Of a stretch of 64,000 nt of DNA, positions 49,476-58,229 are shown piece by piece. Both the position numbers and the translations under genes were made by a program. Positions within the stretch are counted from its first letter, which is position 1, and every line of letters starts with the position of its first letter. Under the pieces are notes generated by a model, which was not told the DNA's origin, made no database searches, and saw only the letters and a program-made list of their open reading frames with translations. The DNA comes from Neiella litorisoli. Lineage in GTDB: Bacteria; Pseudomonadota; Gammaproteobacteria; Enterobacterales; Neiellaceae. The stretch spans positions 1 to 64,000 of the forward strand of contig NZ_JACXAF010000023.1 in assembly GCF_014773395.1 (NCBI RefSeq). Direction: 5' to 3'.

Positions 49476-50253
49476 TAAGCAAATGAAAGCGGTGATCTTG
49501 GCCGGTGGCCTAGGAACCCGCATTAGCGAAGAATCGCACTTGAAGCCAAAACCCATGATTGATGTCGGCGGCAGACCTATTCTGTGGCATATCATGAAAA
49601 TATGCTCCCACTATGGCATCAATGATTTCGTCATTTGCCTTGGTTACAAGGGCTATAAAATCAAAGAGTATTTCAGCAATTACTTTTTGTATAACTCGGA
49701 TGTCACCTTCGACTTTCAATCCAACAGCATGGACGTCCACAATAAGCACGCTGAGCCATGGAAAGTCACTTTAGTTGATACAGGGGATGATTCGGATACG
49801 GGCGGCCGACTGCGGCGAGTTCGCGATTACCTTGGTGATCAACCTTTTTTATTTACCTATGGTGATGGTGTTGCCGATATTAATATCGAGCAGTTGGTGG
49901 CATTTCATCAATCCCATGGCAAATTGGCCACCGTGAGTGCGGTGCTGCCTCCGGGGCGTTATGGTGCACTTGAATGCGATGGCGATAAGGTCAACGGTTT
50001 TCGTGAGAAGCCGCGCGGCGATGGTGGCATGATCAACGGTGGCTTCTTTATTTTGAATCCGGCAGTCGTCGATTACATTGCCGATGATACGACGTCATGG
50101 GAGCAGGCACCGTTAAACAACTTGGCAGCTGATGGCCAATTGCAGGCTTACCGGCATGACGGCTTCTGGCATGCGATGGATACCCTGCGCGACAAAAACC
50201 ATCTAGATGGCCTATGGAAATCGGGTAAAGCACCATGGAAAGTTTGGCCGTAA
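49462..50253 (+). CDS. rfbF: Glucose-1-phosphate cytidylyltransferase
   Basis: Makes CDP-glucose from CTP and glucose-1-phosphate. The 263-residue protein opens with the nucleotidyltransferase motif VILAGGLGTRISEE, then KPKPMIDVGGRPILWHIMK, and has FTYGDGVADI near residue 130. These match RfbF rather than RmlA. The start overlaps the GT41 gene by 14 bases and the end overlaps rfbG by 19 bases, so the genes are translationally coupled. Confidence 0.95.
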   Translation: MTVIDKQMKAVILAGGLGTRISEESHLKPKPMIDVGGRPILWHIMKICSHYGINDFVICLGYKGYKIKEYFSNYFLYNSDVTFDFQSNSMDVHNKHAEPWKVTLVDTGDDSDTGGRLRRVRDYLGDQPFLFTYGDGVADINIEQLVAFHQSHGKLATVSAVLPPGRYGALECDGDKVNGFREKPRGDGGMINGGFFILNPAVVDYIADDTTSWEQAPLNNLAADGQLQAYRHDGFWHAMDTLRDKNHLDGLWKSGKAPWKVWP

Positions 50254-51311
50254 CGGCAGATTTCTGGCGAGGAAAACGGGTTGTTGTCACCGGCCATACC
50301 GGTTTCAAAGGTAGCTGGCTGGTCGCTTGGTTGACCAAGCTGGGGGCCAAGGTGACGGGGCTCTCATTGCCGCCAAACACTTGTCCGGCACTGTTTGACT
50401 TGCTCAGTATGGCTGCCAAGGTTGATCATCAGCTGATTGACATTCGTGATGCTGACAAGGTTCAGCAAGCGCTCACCGCGGCAAACCCTGAAGTATTATT
50501 CCACCTCGCAGCGCAACCCCTAGTGATTGATAGCTACCAGCAGCCCGTGCAGACGATGGCAACCAATGTCATGGGCACAGCTCATGTGCTCGACGCAGCT
50601 CGCCACTGTCCGGCGCTTCGAGCCGCGGTGATCATCACCACGGATAAGGTGTATCGGCCGGTGCCGAATGGCGCGCGCCATGTCGAGAGCGATCACTTGG
50701 GAGGGCATGACCCCTACAGTGCCAGCAAAGCCTGCACCGAATTGTTAGTGGATAGTTTTCGATCGTCTTTTTTTGCGAGTGATCATGCTGCTCAAATTGC
50801 CACCGTTCGCGCTGGAAATGTCATAGGTGGCGGCGATTTTGCAGAGAACCGGTTAGTGCCAGATATTTGTCGGGCGTGGGCGTCGGATCGCCCAGTTGTG
50901 ATCCGCCAGCCCGCTGCGATTCGACCCTGGCAGCATGTACTTGATGCGCTGCATGGCTACTTGTTGTTGGCCCATGGTTTGTGGCAACAACAGGGCTTGG
51001 ACCGAGCCTGGAATATTGGCCCAGCGGCAACCGATATGTGGCCTGTTGCGGAGATCGTTGAGTACATGCAAACCTTATGGAATGGGGCAAAAGGCATGAA
51101 AATCGAAGCAATGGAGTATCACGAAAACCCCAGCTTGTTGCTTAATAGTGATGCAATTACTCAAGCAACGGGCTGGCGTCCGGTATGGGGCTTGTCACAA
51201 GCCCTCGAACAGACCACTCGTTGGTATCAGTTATGGGCTGATGGTCTTGATGTCAACGATTTGACCAACTGCCAAATTGAACAATTCATGAAGGATGCAA
51301 CACGCTCGTGA
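50235..51311 (+). CDS. rfbG: CDP-glucose 4,6-dehydratase
   Basis: Converts CDP-glucose to CDP-4-keto-6-deoxyglucose. The 358-residue extended short-chain dehydrogenase shows the RfbG cofactor motif TGHTGFKGSWL near residue 19, the TTDKVY motif, and the catalytic Y161 and K165 in YSASK. It overlaps rfbF upstream and the epimerase downstream by four bases. The product is the branch point for CDP-linked 6-deoxy and dideoxy sugars. Confidence 0.95.
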   Translation: MESLAVTADFWRGKRVVVTGHTGFKGSWLVAWLTKLGAKVTGLSLPPNTCPALFDLLSMAAKVDHQLIDIRDADKVQQALTAANPEVLFHLAAQPLVIDSYQQPVQTMATNVMGTAHVLDAARHCPALRAAVIITTDKVYRPVPNGARHVESDHLGGHDPYSASKACTELLVDSFRSSFFASDHAAQIATVRAGNVIGGGDFAENRLVPDICRAWASDRPVVIRQPAAIRPWQHVLDALHGYLLLAHGLWQQQGLDRAWNIGPAATDMWPVAEIVEYMQTLWNGAKGMKIEAMEYHENPSLLLNSDAITQATGWRPVWGLSQALEQTTRWYQLWADGLDVNDLTNCQIEQFMKDATRS

Positions 51312-51883
51312 AGCAAGAATTTTCGCTTGAACCCCTGCCGTTGGCGGGGGCATTTCGTATTCGCCATAAAGTGTTTGCCGATTCGCGTGGGATGTTCAAA
51401 CGTATTGGCTGTCATCAAGCCTTACTTGAGGCTGGCGTGGATGCGCAACCGCGTCAGGTGAATTGTTCGATGACCCCGCAACAGGGAACGGTCAGGGGAA
51501 TGCATTTTCAGTTGCCGCCCGCTGCCGAAGTAAAAATTGTCAATTGCTTCAATGGCGCGCTGTTTGATGTGTTGGTCGATTTGCGTCCTGATTCTGACAC
51601 CTTTTTACACTGGTATGGAGAGCGCTTAACGGCCGACTCCCACACCAGCCTCATTATCCCTAAAGGCTTTGCTCATGGCTTCCAAGCACTGACCGATAAT
51701 GTTTTGATGATGTATTTGAACAGCACCGACTACAGCCCAGAGCTCGAAGGCGGGCTGCATCCCCAAGACCCAACGCTTGCCATCGAGTGGCCGTTGCCTG
51801 TCATTGGTTTGTCGCAGAAGGATGCCGAACGAGCATTCATTGATAACCAATTTGGCGGCATTGTGTTAGCTGAGCATGATTAG
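51308..51883 (+). CDS. RmlC-like sugar 3,5-epimerase, probably for CDP-4-keto-6-deoxyglucose
   Basis: A 191-residue cupin-type epimerase. H66 in TVRGMHFQ and Y136 in the MMYLNSTDYSPE strand match the RmlC catalytic His/Tyr, with IPKGFAHGFQ at about 117-126. rmlA and rmlB are absent here and rfbFG are present, so the substrate is more likely CDP- than dTDP-linked. GTG start overlaps rfbG by four bases. It could be a 3-, 5- or 3,5-epimerase. Confidence 0.85.
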   Translation: MKQEFSLEPLPLAGAFRIRHKVFADSRGMFKRIGCHQALLEAGVDAQPRQVNCSMTPQQGTVRGMHFQLPPAAEVKIVNCFNGALFDVLVDLRPDSDTFLHWYGERLTADSHTSLIIPKGFAHGFQALTDNVLMMYLNSTDYSPELEGGLHPQDPTLAIEWPLPVIGLSQKDAERAFIDNQFGGIVLAEHD

Positions 51884-51903
51884 CTGAGTCGTGGCTTAAA
51901 TCT

Positions 51904-52770
51904 ATGAAAATAGCAATAACCGGTGCGTCAGGATTTATCGGCCAACATGTCTTGCAAACACTATTGCAGCAGGGCCATGAAGTGGTGGCGATTGTCCATG
52001 AAAGGCCGATTGCGGTTGGTCACCCACGCTTATCAACTGTCAATCTATCACTGGCGCAATTAGCCCAATCTCCCCTTGCTTTTGCTCGGCTTCACCAGCC
52101 GGATGTGTTGTTGGATTTGGGCTGGCAGCACCTTGATGACTATGATCACCAATCTCATCTGGCCGAACAGCCGCAGTTACATCAGGCATTGGTGGAGAAC
52201 TTAGTTCGCCAAGGTTTGCCGCGTGTTGTTGGCGTTGGTACCTGTTTTGAATACGGTGACGTTAGCGGCGAAGTCGGTGAAGAGCATGCTTGCCTGCCGT
52301 TGCAAAACTACCCTCTCGGTAAGTTGCAATTACTGCAATCGTTGCAACAACTACAACAGCAAATGGCATTTTCATTGTGTTGGCTGCGGCCGTTTTATGT
52401 CTATGGTTTGAACACTGCAAGACCAACATTGTTTAACGCCATTAAAACTGCGTCTGAGCGAGGAGATGAACAATTCATACTTCGCACACCGAATGCGTCG
52501 CACGATTTTATCGAGGTCTCAATGTTGGCCGATATGATTGCACGGATAACGCTCGTGGGGCAGGATGATGGCGTGATTAACTGTTGTCGTGGGCGCTTGC
52601 GGACGGTCCAGCAAGTGGCAGATGCGTTTGTTGAAGAACATCATCTGCCTATTGAGCCAGTATCCGGCGCCAATCCAGCTCCCGCTCCGGCGAACCCATT
52701 TTTTGGCGCAGTTGGCAAATTACACCGCATTTTGCAGCGCTCTACTGAATCATTTTCTGGAGAACAATAA
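51904..52770 (+). CDS. NAD-dependent epimerase/reductase, probable 4-ketoreductase of the CDP-sugar route
   Basis: A 288-residue extended short-chain dehydrogenase. The Rossmann motif TGASGFIG is at residues 6-13, and the catalytic Y136-x3-K140 lies in NYPLGK. Following rfbF, rfbG and an epimerase, it most simply reduces the 4-keto group to complete a CDP-6-deoxyhexose. It follows the epimerase by 20 bases, and the sulfotransferase begins two bases after it. A 4-epimerase is an alternative role. Confidence 0.8.
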   Translation: MKIAITGASGFIGQHVLQTLLQQGHEVVAIVHERPIAVGHPRLSTVNLSLAQLAQSPLAFARLHQPDVLLDLGWQHLDDYDHQSHLAEQPQLHQALVENLVRQGLPRVVGVGTCFEYGDVSGEVGEEHACLPLQNYPLGKLQLLQSLQQLQQQMAFSLCWLRPFYVYGLNTARPTLFNAIKTASERGDEQFILRTPNASHDFIEVSMLADMIARITLVGQDDGVINCCRGRLRTVQQVADAFVEEHHLPIEPVSGANPAPAPANPFFGAVGKLHRILQRSTESFSGEQ

Positions 52771-52772
52771 CT

Positions 52773-53402
52773 ATGCCTGTGCTCGTCAATGGCAAGCAAC
52801 ATTTACTATTTATCCATGTGCCCAAAACCGCTGGCACATCAATGGAAATTCTGTTTCAAAAAAGTGGTTGGGGCGTTGGTTATGTTGACTATGGTTTGCA
52901 GGGCACCCTCAACCATTTACGGCCTTGCTCGCCGCAACACATGCATGCCGAAATGTTGCAGCAGCAGTTTGTACTGCATCAGTTTTCCGGCATTTTTATG
53001 ATTGTGCGCCACCCGTACGCGCGTTTCCGCTCTGAATATTGTTTTGCTAATCAGAACAAACTGGATACGTCAGCAGCTGCGGTAGAAGCTTGGACCCGCA
53101 AAGTAATGAGCGTGTACGCTGCTAATCCCCACATTCTTGATAATCATATCCGCCCCCAACATGAATTTTATCTGCCTGGCGCATCGGTTTATAAACTGGA
53201 AGAAGGGTTTGAAAAAATGAAAGCCGACTTGTCGGCCATGTATGGCATTCAGTTTAGCAATGAAGATGTTCGAGAAATGACGCGAGAGAAACAGCACGGC
53301 TTTTCGTCATCGGATGTCGAATTGAATGATAACGTCAAAGCCATGCTCGATGTGTTCTATGCCGAGGATTTCATCAAATTTGGATACGAGCGAAGCGAGT
53401 AG
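52773..53402 (+). CDS. Sulfotransferase (Sulfotransfer_2 type)
   Basis: A 209-residue PAPS-dependent sulfotransferase. The 5'-phosphosulfate loop appears as FIHVPKTAGTSME near residue 13, and the 3'-phosphate motif as IVRHPYARFRSEY near residue 75. This subtype usually sulfates carbohydrates. It is the last gene of the GT41-rfbFG-epimerase-reductase unit, starting two bases after the reductase, so its acceptor is probably the sugar made there. No membrane anchor or signal is seen; it would act in the cytoplasm. Confidence 0.87.
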   Translation: MPVLVNGKQHLLFIHVPKTAGTSMEILFQKSGWGVGYVDYGLQGTLNHLRPCSPQHMHAEMLQQQFVLHQFSGIFMIVRHPYARFRSEYCFANQNKLDTSAAAVEAWTRKVMSVYAANPHILDNHIRPQHEFYLPGASVYKLEEGFEKMKADLSAMYGIQFSNEDVREMTREKQHGFSSSDVELNDNVKAMLDVFYAEDFIKFGYERSE

Positions 53403-53419
53403 TCACAGCTTTTAATGAC

Positions 53420-53450
53420 AACCAAGGCCGCAGTGGTGGCAGCCTTGGTT
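53420..53450. terminator. Hairpin between convergent sulfotransferase genes
   Basis: AACCAAGGC pairs with GCCTTGGTT across a 13-base loop. The T-tract is interrupted (GTTGTCC), so it may be a weak terminator for the two transcripts that meet here. Confidence 0.5.
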
Positions 53451-53460
53451 GTTGTCCTCT

Positions 53461-55980
53461 CTAAACCTGCAGCCAATCTTCGACATCAATGTCAAACTGC
53501 CGCCCTAATTGGTCGGTGTCCTGAAAGTAAAAGCCGCGTAAGAACTGTCTTTGTTCAATTGATAACTGTGTTTTATGTGGCTTTTTGTTGACCGGTTTGC
53601 CCGGAATTTGCTGATGCTCGACGCCGATGAAATCGAATACGCGATTCAAGGTGTCTTGGTGCCGATAAAGCAGATCGTCGTGCTTGAGCAATAACAATTG
53701 GTCAGCAGAAAAGTACTTCAGCACATTTTGTAGTTGTTGTGCGTATAGGCCCCGCTCGAGCAACCCAGGTTTAACCGGCTGCAAGCTACGATAATCATCA
53801 ATCGCAAAATCTAAGAAATCGACGTCGCCTTGAAGCACATTGTTTCGGAACAACATATTCCAATGAGAATTGGCCCGAGCGATTGGATCCCTGAGTAAAC
53901 AAATGAGTTTCATGTCGGGGTTGTAACGGGCAATGGCAGCCATCGCATGTTCGTAACGCAGGTAAGCCGGTGTGGCCTCGCCACAAGCAAGGGTTTGTTC
54001 CGACGGCTGAAACTGCTGTTCGAGCAAACTGTAGTCGTGATTTTGTTGCTCATCATAAAAGTAATGCAGTTCTTTTTTGTCCGCGGGCATACACACCTCA
54101 GCGTGTTGTCGGAGGAAATAGTCCAGCGCGGTGGTGCCGCACTTTTGTGCGCCGATAATGACAAAATTCAGTAGCGGATGAGATTGGTTGAGCCGCTTTG
54201 GGGTTTTCACTGCAGGTTTGGTCGGCAACTGGCTGCCAACGCCGAGCGAATCGATAGGCGCAATGTGGGTGGTTGCAACAGGTGCTGAGGTATTGCTCGG
54301 TTGCGCTGGTTGTTGCCAATCATTGAGCAGTTGTTGCTCGGAATAATTAGCCATGCTTGGCGCCGTTGCGAGCACCGTATATGACCTTGCCTGCTGACTG
54401 GTAAATGTTGCCATTGCAGGGATCTCAGCCGACTCCGTGGAGCTGTGCTCAATGACCAAGGCACTATCAGAGGATGTGGTTACGACTTTGGCCGCGCGCT
54501 GTAGGAGATTTTCCAATCGTCGCTTTTGCATCAGCGCTAATATTTGGCGGCGTGGTAAATCAAGCAGGTGAGCGACTAGGGTCTGTCGCTGCGCAACGCT
54601 GAGGTCATCCTGTTTCGGCGGCTTCGCTTTGCTTGGGTGCTCAACCAGTATTAGATTGTCGGCGCCAAGCAAAGTCAGCTCCGACAAGTTGTAAATTCGC
54701 AACAAAGCCGCTACCGCAAACGGTTTAGCTGGTATCCCAGCCAAGTGAAACAATACGACTTTTTGACCACAAGCATTCAGCGCGGCGGCAGTTTCGGGCG
54801 TTAACGGCTGATGATTAAGATCGACCCAGATGAGGCCATCGCAAGCTGCGACTTGTGGGCTTTGTAAGTCCAGTTGACCGGCATCATTTACCGGACAGGA
54901 AACAAGCTCGCCAAGTTCGGCAGCAGCCAATGTATCGATCAAGTAATCGGGACAGGCCCAGCGCTGATGCGCCGATTGTTGACCCAGTAAAGGACGCAAC
55001 GATGCTGTATTTGGCAACAGTTGCAGGGCATTGTCATCGTCGATCTGACCCAGATAACGATATGCTTGGCAAAGCAGCTGCAATTGCTGCTTCGATGATT
55101 TTTTCTGGTAGCCCTTGAGTAAGGTTGCTAGTTCAGGTTCAAGTAATTGCTCGTCGTAGACGCGCTTGCCAGCTAAGTGGTTGTAATAGGCAACAAGCTC
55201 TTTACGATACACTTGCCCCCAAGGACGACGTAACAAATCGTCCATGTTGCTGATACTCAGGCTCAAGCCACCATCAATCCAGCGGACGTTGGGGAATTGC
55301 TGCCGTAATTTGAGCATCCAGTAGGTGCCAATCGTTGCGGCTTGCAGCAAAACCACCCCATGATTGTCAAACCGTTCAAGCGCAGCAACAATCTCGTCTT
55401 CAAACATGTGACGCATACAGCAGGTATTGGATGGGTGAATTTGAATGTGTTCAAAGCGCGGTAGTTTGAACAAACTGCCCAGCTCTTTGAGGTAGCCAGG
55501 CCCTACCAGCAATACGTTTTCTTGTTGCAGACGGTCAATCAGTTGATCAAATGAGAAGTCATGGATCGCCAGTTTCAGTACGAGGCCACCGTCATTATTG
55601 ATCGCCTCTTTTCCCACCATAGACTCTAGAAAAGGAACCGATTTTTCTGGCGAATGTGGGGTACCGAGAATGGCGTTGTCATTGGGCCACGCACTTAAGC
55701 CGAAATTTAAGCTTAAGCTCGGATCTTGCGCCGCCAGCGCTTGTTTTAATAGCACATCGAGTTCATCGACCAAGCCATCTTCCCAGTAGCGTCGCGGGCT
55801 ATTGCCGTTGCTTTGCTGGTATCGGATATCTGCCTGAATCTTTTGTTCTATCGTTTCGGGCCAATCAACACCGGATAACGATTCAGCCAGCTTTTCCCAA
55901 TAACCATGATTGATCTTGGTATAGGAAAAATTGGGGTATTGGTCATATTGCTCAATAAAACGATCGAGTGCTTTTTTCAC
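53461..55980 (-). CDS. Large fusion protein with a C-terminal sulfotransferase domain
   Basis: An 839-residue protein. Residues about 605-839 are a sulfotransferase domain: IIGAQKCGTTALDYFL as the PAPS 5' loop and CLLRDPIARANSHW near residue 693 as the 3' motif. Residues 1-250 resemble a sugar-nucleotide enzyme fold, with LLVGPGYLKEL, HPSNTCCMRHMFEDEI and VVLLQAATIGTYWML followed by WIDGGLSLSI; this recalls GT-D type glycosyltransferases, but I cannot confirm it. Residues about 330-480 are a second globular part and 500-600 a low-complexity Ser/Thr/Pro linker. It is last in a three-gene sulfotransferase operon (with 57025 and 56007), 26 bases after the previous gene. Confidence 0.78.
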   Translation of the reverse strand: MKKALDRFIEQYDQYPNFSYTKINHGYWEKLAESLSGVDWPETIEQKIQADIRYQQSNGNSPRRYWEDGLVDELDVLLKQALAAQDPSLSLNFGLSAWPNDNAILGTPHSPEKSVPFLESMVGKEAINNDGGLVLKLAIHDFSFDQLIDRLQQENVLLVGPGYLKELGSLFKLPRFEHIQIHPSNTCCMRHMFEDEIVAALERFDNHGVVLLQAATIGTYWMLKLRQQFPNVRWIDGGLSLSISNMDDLLRRPWGQVYRKELVAYYNHLAGKRVYDEQLLEPELATLLKGYQKKSSKQQLQLLCQAYRYLGQIDDDNALQLLPNTASLRPLLGQQSAHQRWACPDYLIDTLAAAELGELVSCPVNDAGQLDLQSPQVAACDGLIWVDLNHQPLTPETAAALNACGQKVVLFHLAGIPAKPFAVAALLRIYNLSELTLLGADNLILVEHPSKAKPPKQDDLSVAQRQTLVAHLLDLPRRQILALMQKRRLENLLQRAAKVVTTSSDSALVIEHSSTESAEIPAMATFTSQQARSYTVLATAPSMANYSEQQLLNDWQQPAQPSNTSAPVATTHIAPIDSLGVGSQLPTKPAVKTPKRLNQSHPLLNFVIIGAQKCGTTALDYFLRQHAEVCMPADKKELHYFYDEQQNHDYSLLEQQFQPSEQTLACGEATPAYLRYEHAMAAIARYNPDMKLICLLRDPIARANSHWNMLFRNNVLQGDVDFLDFAIDDYRSLQPVKPGLLERGLYAQQLQNVLKYFSADQLLLLKHDDLLYRHQDTLNRVFDFIGVEHQQIPGKPVNKKPHKTQLSIEQRQFLRGFYFQDTDQLGRQFDIDVEDWLQV

Positions 55981-56006
55981 GATGTCGTTAACCTGTTTTT
56001 TCAGCG

Positions 56007-57011
56007 TTACTTTTTGTCTTCAATGAAATGTGGCTTATTTCTGATCTCGGTGATTTTCCGATGCAGTTTGCCTCGGCGCTCGCGCTCTGCTTGCGGGATT
56101 GTCATAAACTCTGGCTTCTCGTAGGGTTCAACGGCGCTCAATTGTGCTTCTAACTCGATAAAGTCACTGTCGTTTAAACGGTCATATATTGGGTTGTAAC
56201 CCAATGAGGCCATTTCATCCCAGCATAGGTATTCGATGAATTTGATTTCATCTTGGGTGAGCCGCTTTTCAAAGGTATTGAAGTTGTTTTGCATCAGCGG
56301 GTTACCAATATTGCGCCAGTCAATGGCAACACTAGAGCTGGATTGGGTTTCCTGCTTTTGGTGAAAATTCAGCATATCCGGATGAAAGTCGATGCCCAAC
56401 AGCGCGCAGGCGTGTTGCAAGGTTTGTTGCGGTTGCTGCAATAGTGACTCGTAGCTGAAACAGGGGACTTTATCGGCGCCGATTTCATGGCGCATGGCGG
56501 TGTAGCCATGTTGGTCTTGCTTCCAGGTTCGTGCCGCTCGGACAACGCCGCCGCGAATAGCAAAACCTTGCTTCCAAGACGAGGCCATGTCGCGTGGATC
56601 GCGCATCATGTAGAGGTACTTCGCATCGGGAAAGTAACGTCGGATATAGCTGGCATAGCTGTAAATTTGATTTTCTTTGAGCAGGATATGCTGTTTGCCA
56701 TGCAGTTCACGCTCTTGTTTGTAGATCGCACTGAGCAGACTTGGAAAGTCGCCCGGTTCAGCAAAGTCCGCGATCATCTTGTTATCTAAGGTTAAGCGCC
56801 ACGCTGAATTTTTGAGTTGAAAAAGCTCTAGCGTGTCTTGGGTCAACTGTTGCCATGATTGTTTGAGATTGCCGTATTTCCATAGATTAGGAACCATGAT
56901 CTGAGCAAGGTGACTCGGGCTCGGGCCGCAAACATCAGGGTGAGCATCAAAGATTTTGGTGATTAAATTGCTTCCGCTTCGCTCGGAGCACATTAAAAAT
57001 ATTTCGGACAC
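56007..57011 (-). CDS. Sulfotransferase family protein
   Basis: A 334-residue protein with a Stf0-like PAPS loop close to the N-terminus (FLMCSERSGSNLITKIFDAHP) and the 3' motif YMMRDPRDMASSWKQG near residue 135. The second half is helical with a basic/acidic tail (KLHRKITEIRNKPHF). I place the start at GTG 57011, with AAGGA eight bases before it; a longer reading overlaps the upstream gene. Thirteen bases separate it from the upstream sulfotransferase, so the two are in one operon. Confidence 0.85.
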   Translation of the reverse strand: MSEIFLMCSERSGSNLITKIFDAHPDVCGPSPSHLAQIMVPNLWKYGNLKQSWQQLTQDTLELFQLKNSAWRLTLDNKMIADFAEPGDFPSLLSAIYKQERELHGKQHILLKENQIYSYASYIRRYFPDAKYLYMMRDPRDMASSWKQGFAIRGGVVRAARTWKQDQHGYTAMRHEIGADKVPCFSYESLLQQPQQTLQHACALLGIDFHPDMLNFHQKQETQSSSSVAIDWRNIGNPLMQNNFNTFEKRLTQDEIKFIEYLCWDEMASLGYNPIYDRLNDSDFIELEAQLSAVEPYEKPEFMTIPQAERERRGKLHRKITEIRNKPHFIEDKK

Positions 57012-57024
57012 AGTTGCTTTCCTT

Positions 57025-58035
57025 CTAAAGCACGTTGGAGCCAACGACTGGGTTGCAGTCGTTGGCTCGGCAGTGAAATTGGTAGGCGTTTAACAAGCGA
57101 CTCATATCGGTATCGCTCAGCACTTGCTTTTGTTTGGCATGAAACTGCTTGACGCCGCTGTACTGTTCGGGAATTTGATAGTCGAGGCTGGCTAGAGTTT
57201 GTCGCAATTGTTGATAGAGCGACTCTGGCGCCTGACAAAATTCATCGTAATCAATGTCTAGCGCGTGAGAGAGTTGGCCCAGCTGTGCGCGAATCGATCG
57301 ATTGGTGTAAAACACTTGGCCAGCGACTTGATGGAAGTAATCCATGGTGGCTAGCTGTTGATATTGTTTGGGTTTGACGGACCACCATTGCTCTCGGCAG
57401 CCATGATATTGCTCGCGGGCCAGCAGAATCGACTGCATATTGTGCTTCACGGACCGGTGACAGTGAATAATGACTGCGCTTTTCAGGTAGCGGCAAAGCG
57501 AAGCGAGATTGAATTGAGCCATCATAGCTTTGGTCACAAATGGCTTTTCAAAGACGTCCTGAATACTAAATAAACCCTGGCACATGCCTTGCCAGTCGAC
57601 CGCTGCGACTTCCTCTTTGGATAAGTGCGTTGGCATGTAGTGGTGGATGTACTGGCGGAAGAAATGCTGAAACTCGCAGGTAGCCAGAGCACCGCGGCTT
57701 TTACCGAGGTCGGAGTTAAAATTGACGGTCGAGCGGAGATCAGTGAAATCACCGCTTGGATCGCATTGTTGCTCGAACAACATCCGCTGAACCAGTGCGC
57801 CAATGTGTGGCGCATAAGCAAATCGATTAAGAACGTTGCTCGGATAGGCAAATAGCCCTAACGAGGCGAGCCACTGAAGCATCAGGGTGGTGCCGCTACG
57901 AGGCGCACCGACGATTAATATCGTTGGCCATTGGGTTTGCTGATGGTGGACCTGCTGTTGCTTTTGAACTGGGCCGAGCAGCGCGCTCAACTGGGCAATC
58001 ACGTGTTCAAGCTGGCTGTAGTTGTGTTCGGTCAT
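57025..58035 (-). CDS. Sulfotransferase family protein
   Basis: A 336-residue protein with the PAPS loop ILIVGAPRSGTTLMLQWL near residue 40 and a 3'-phosphate-type motif IIHCHRSVKHNMQSI near residue 190. I start at ATG 58035; an upstream TTG would add 17 unconserved residues. It is the first full gene of the 57025-56007-53461 operon. A sigma-54 promoter lies at 58206, and its leader holds a hairpin and a short upstream ORF whose stop is 10 bases before this start. Acceptor unknown. Confidence 0.83.
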   Translation of the reverse strand: MTEHNYSQLEHVIAQLSALLGPVQKQQQVHHQQTQWPTILIVGAPRSGTTLMLQWLASLGLFAYPSNVLNRFAYAPHIGALVQRMLFEQQCDPSGDFTDLRSTVNFNSDLGKSRGALATCEFQHFFRQYIHHYMPTHLSKEEVAAVDWQGMCQGLFSIQDVFEKPFVTKAMMAQFNLASLCRYLKSAVIIHCHRSVKHNMQSILLAREQYHGCREQWWSVKPKQYQQLATMDYFHQVAGQVFYTNRSIRAQLGQLSHALDIDYDEFCQAPESLYQQLRQTLASLDYQIPEQYSGVKQFHAKQKQVLSDTDMSRLLNAYQFHCRANDCNPVVGSNVL

Positions 58036-58045
58036 ATCACGCTGT

Positions 58046-58105
58046 TTATGCTTCAGGAGACAGCTGATTCTGGACGTTGCCATCAACAGTCATGGTTTCG
58101 GACAT
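58046..58105 (-). CDS. Short upstream ORF (19 codons) in the sulfotransferase leader
   Basis: ATG at 58105, preceded by GAGGTGATAGG, opens 19 codons (MSETMTVDGN start) ending in TAA 10 bases before the sulfotransferase ATG. The sulfotransferase itself has a weak ribosome site, so translation may be coupled through this ORF. The peptide shows no family features. Confidence 0.4.
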   Translation of the reverse strand: MSETMTVDGNVQNQLSPEA

Positions 58106-58130
58106 CCTATCACCTCATGTAGTTAGTGTA

Positions 58131-58162
58131 CTGACTGGTGTCGCAATATTGCGGCCAGTCAG
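58131..58162. repeat. Inverted repeat in the sulfotransferase operon leader
   Basis: CTGACTGG (58131-58138) pairs with CCAGTCAG (58155-58162), enclosing an inner palindrome GCAATATTGC. It lies downstream of the sigma-54 promoter at 58206, so it would fold in the leader RNA. It may protect or regulate the message. Confidence 0.5.
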
Positions 58163-58205
58163 GCTTTATCTGGGTGTCGAATTGCCGTGGATTATGGGAT
58201 TTAAA

Positions 58206-58222
58206 AGCATTTAGTGTGCCAA
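58206..58222 (-). promoter_or_regulatory. Sigma-54 promoter of the sulfotransferase operon
   Basis: On the minus strand TTGGCACACTAAATGCT: GG-N10-GC spacing and a perfect TGGCAC, nearly the same as the flagellin promoter at 44884. It lies between the wbqC-like gene and the sulfotransferases and points at the latter. Confidence 0.82.
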
Positions 58223-58229
58223 TAGTCAG

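Noticed and set aside
57012-57044. N-terminal extension of the 56007 sulfotransferase from 57044
   Set aside because: It would overlap the upstream gene by 20 bases and add an unconserved Arg-rich stretch, while GTG 57011 has AAGGA at ideal spacing.
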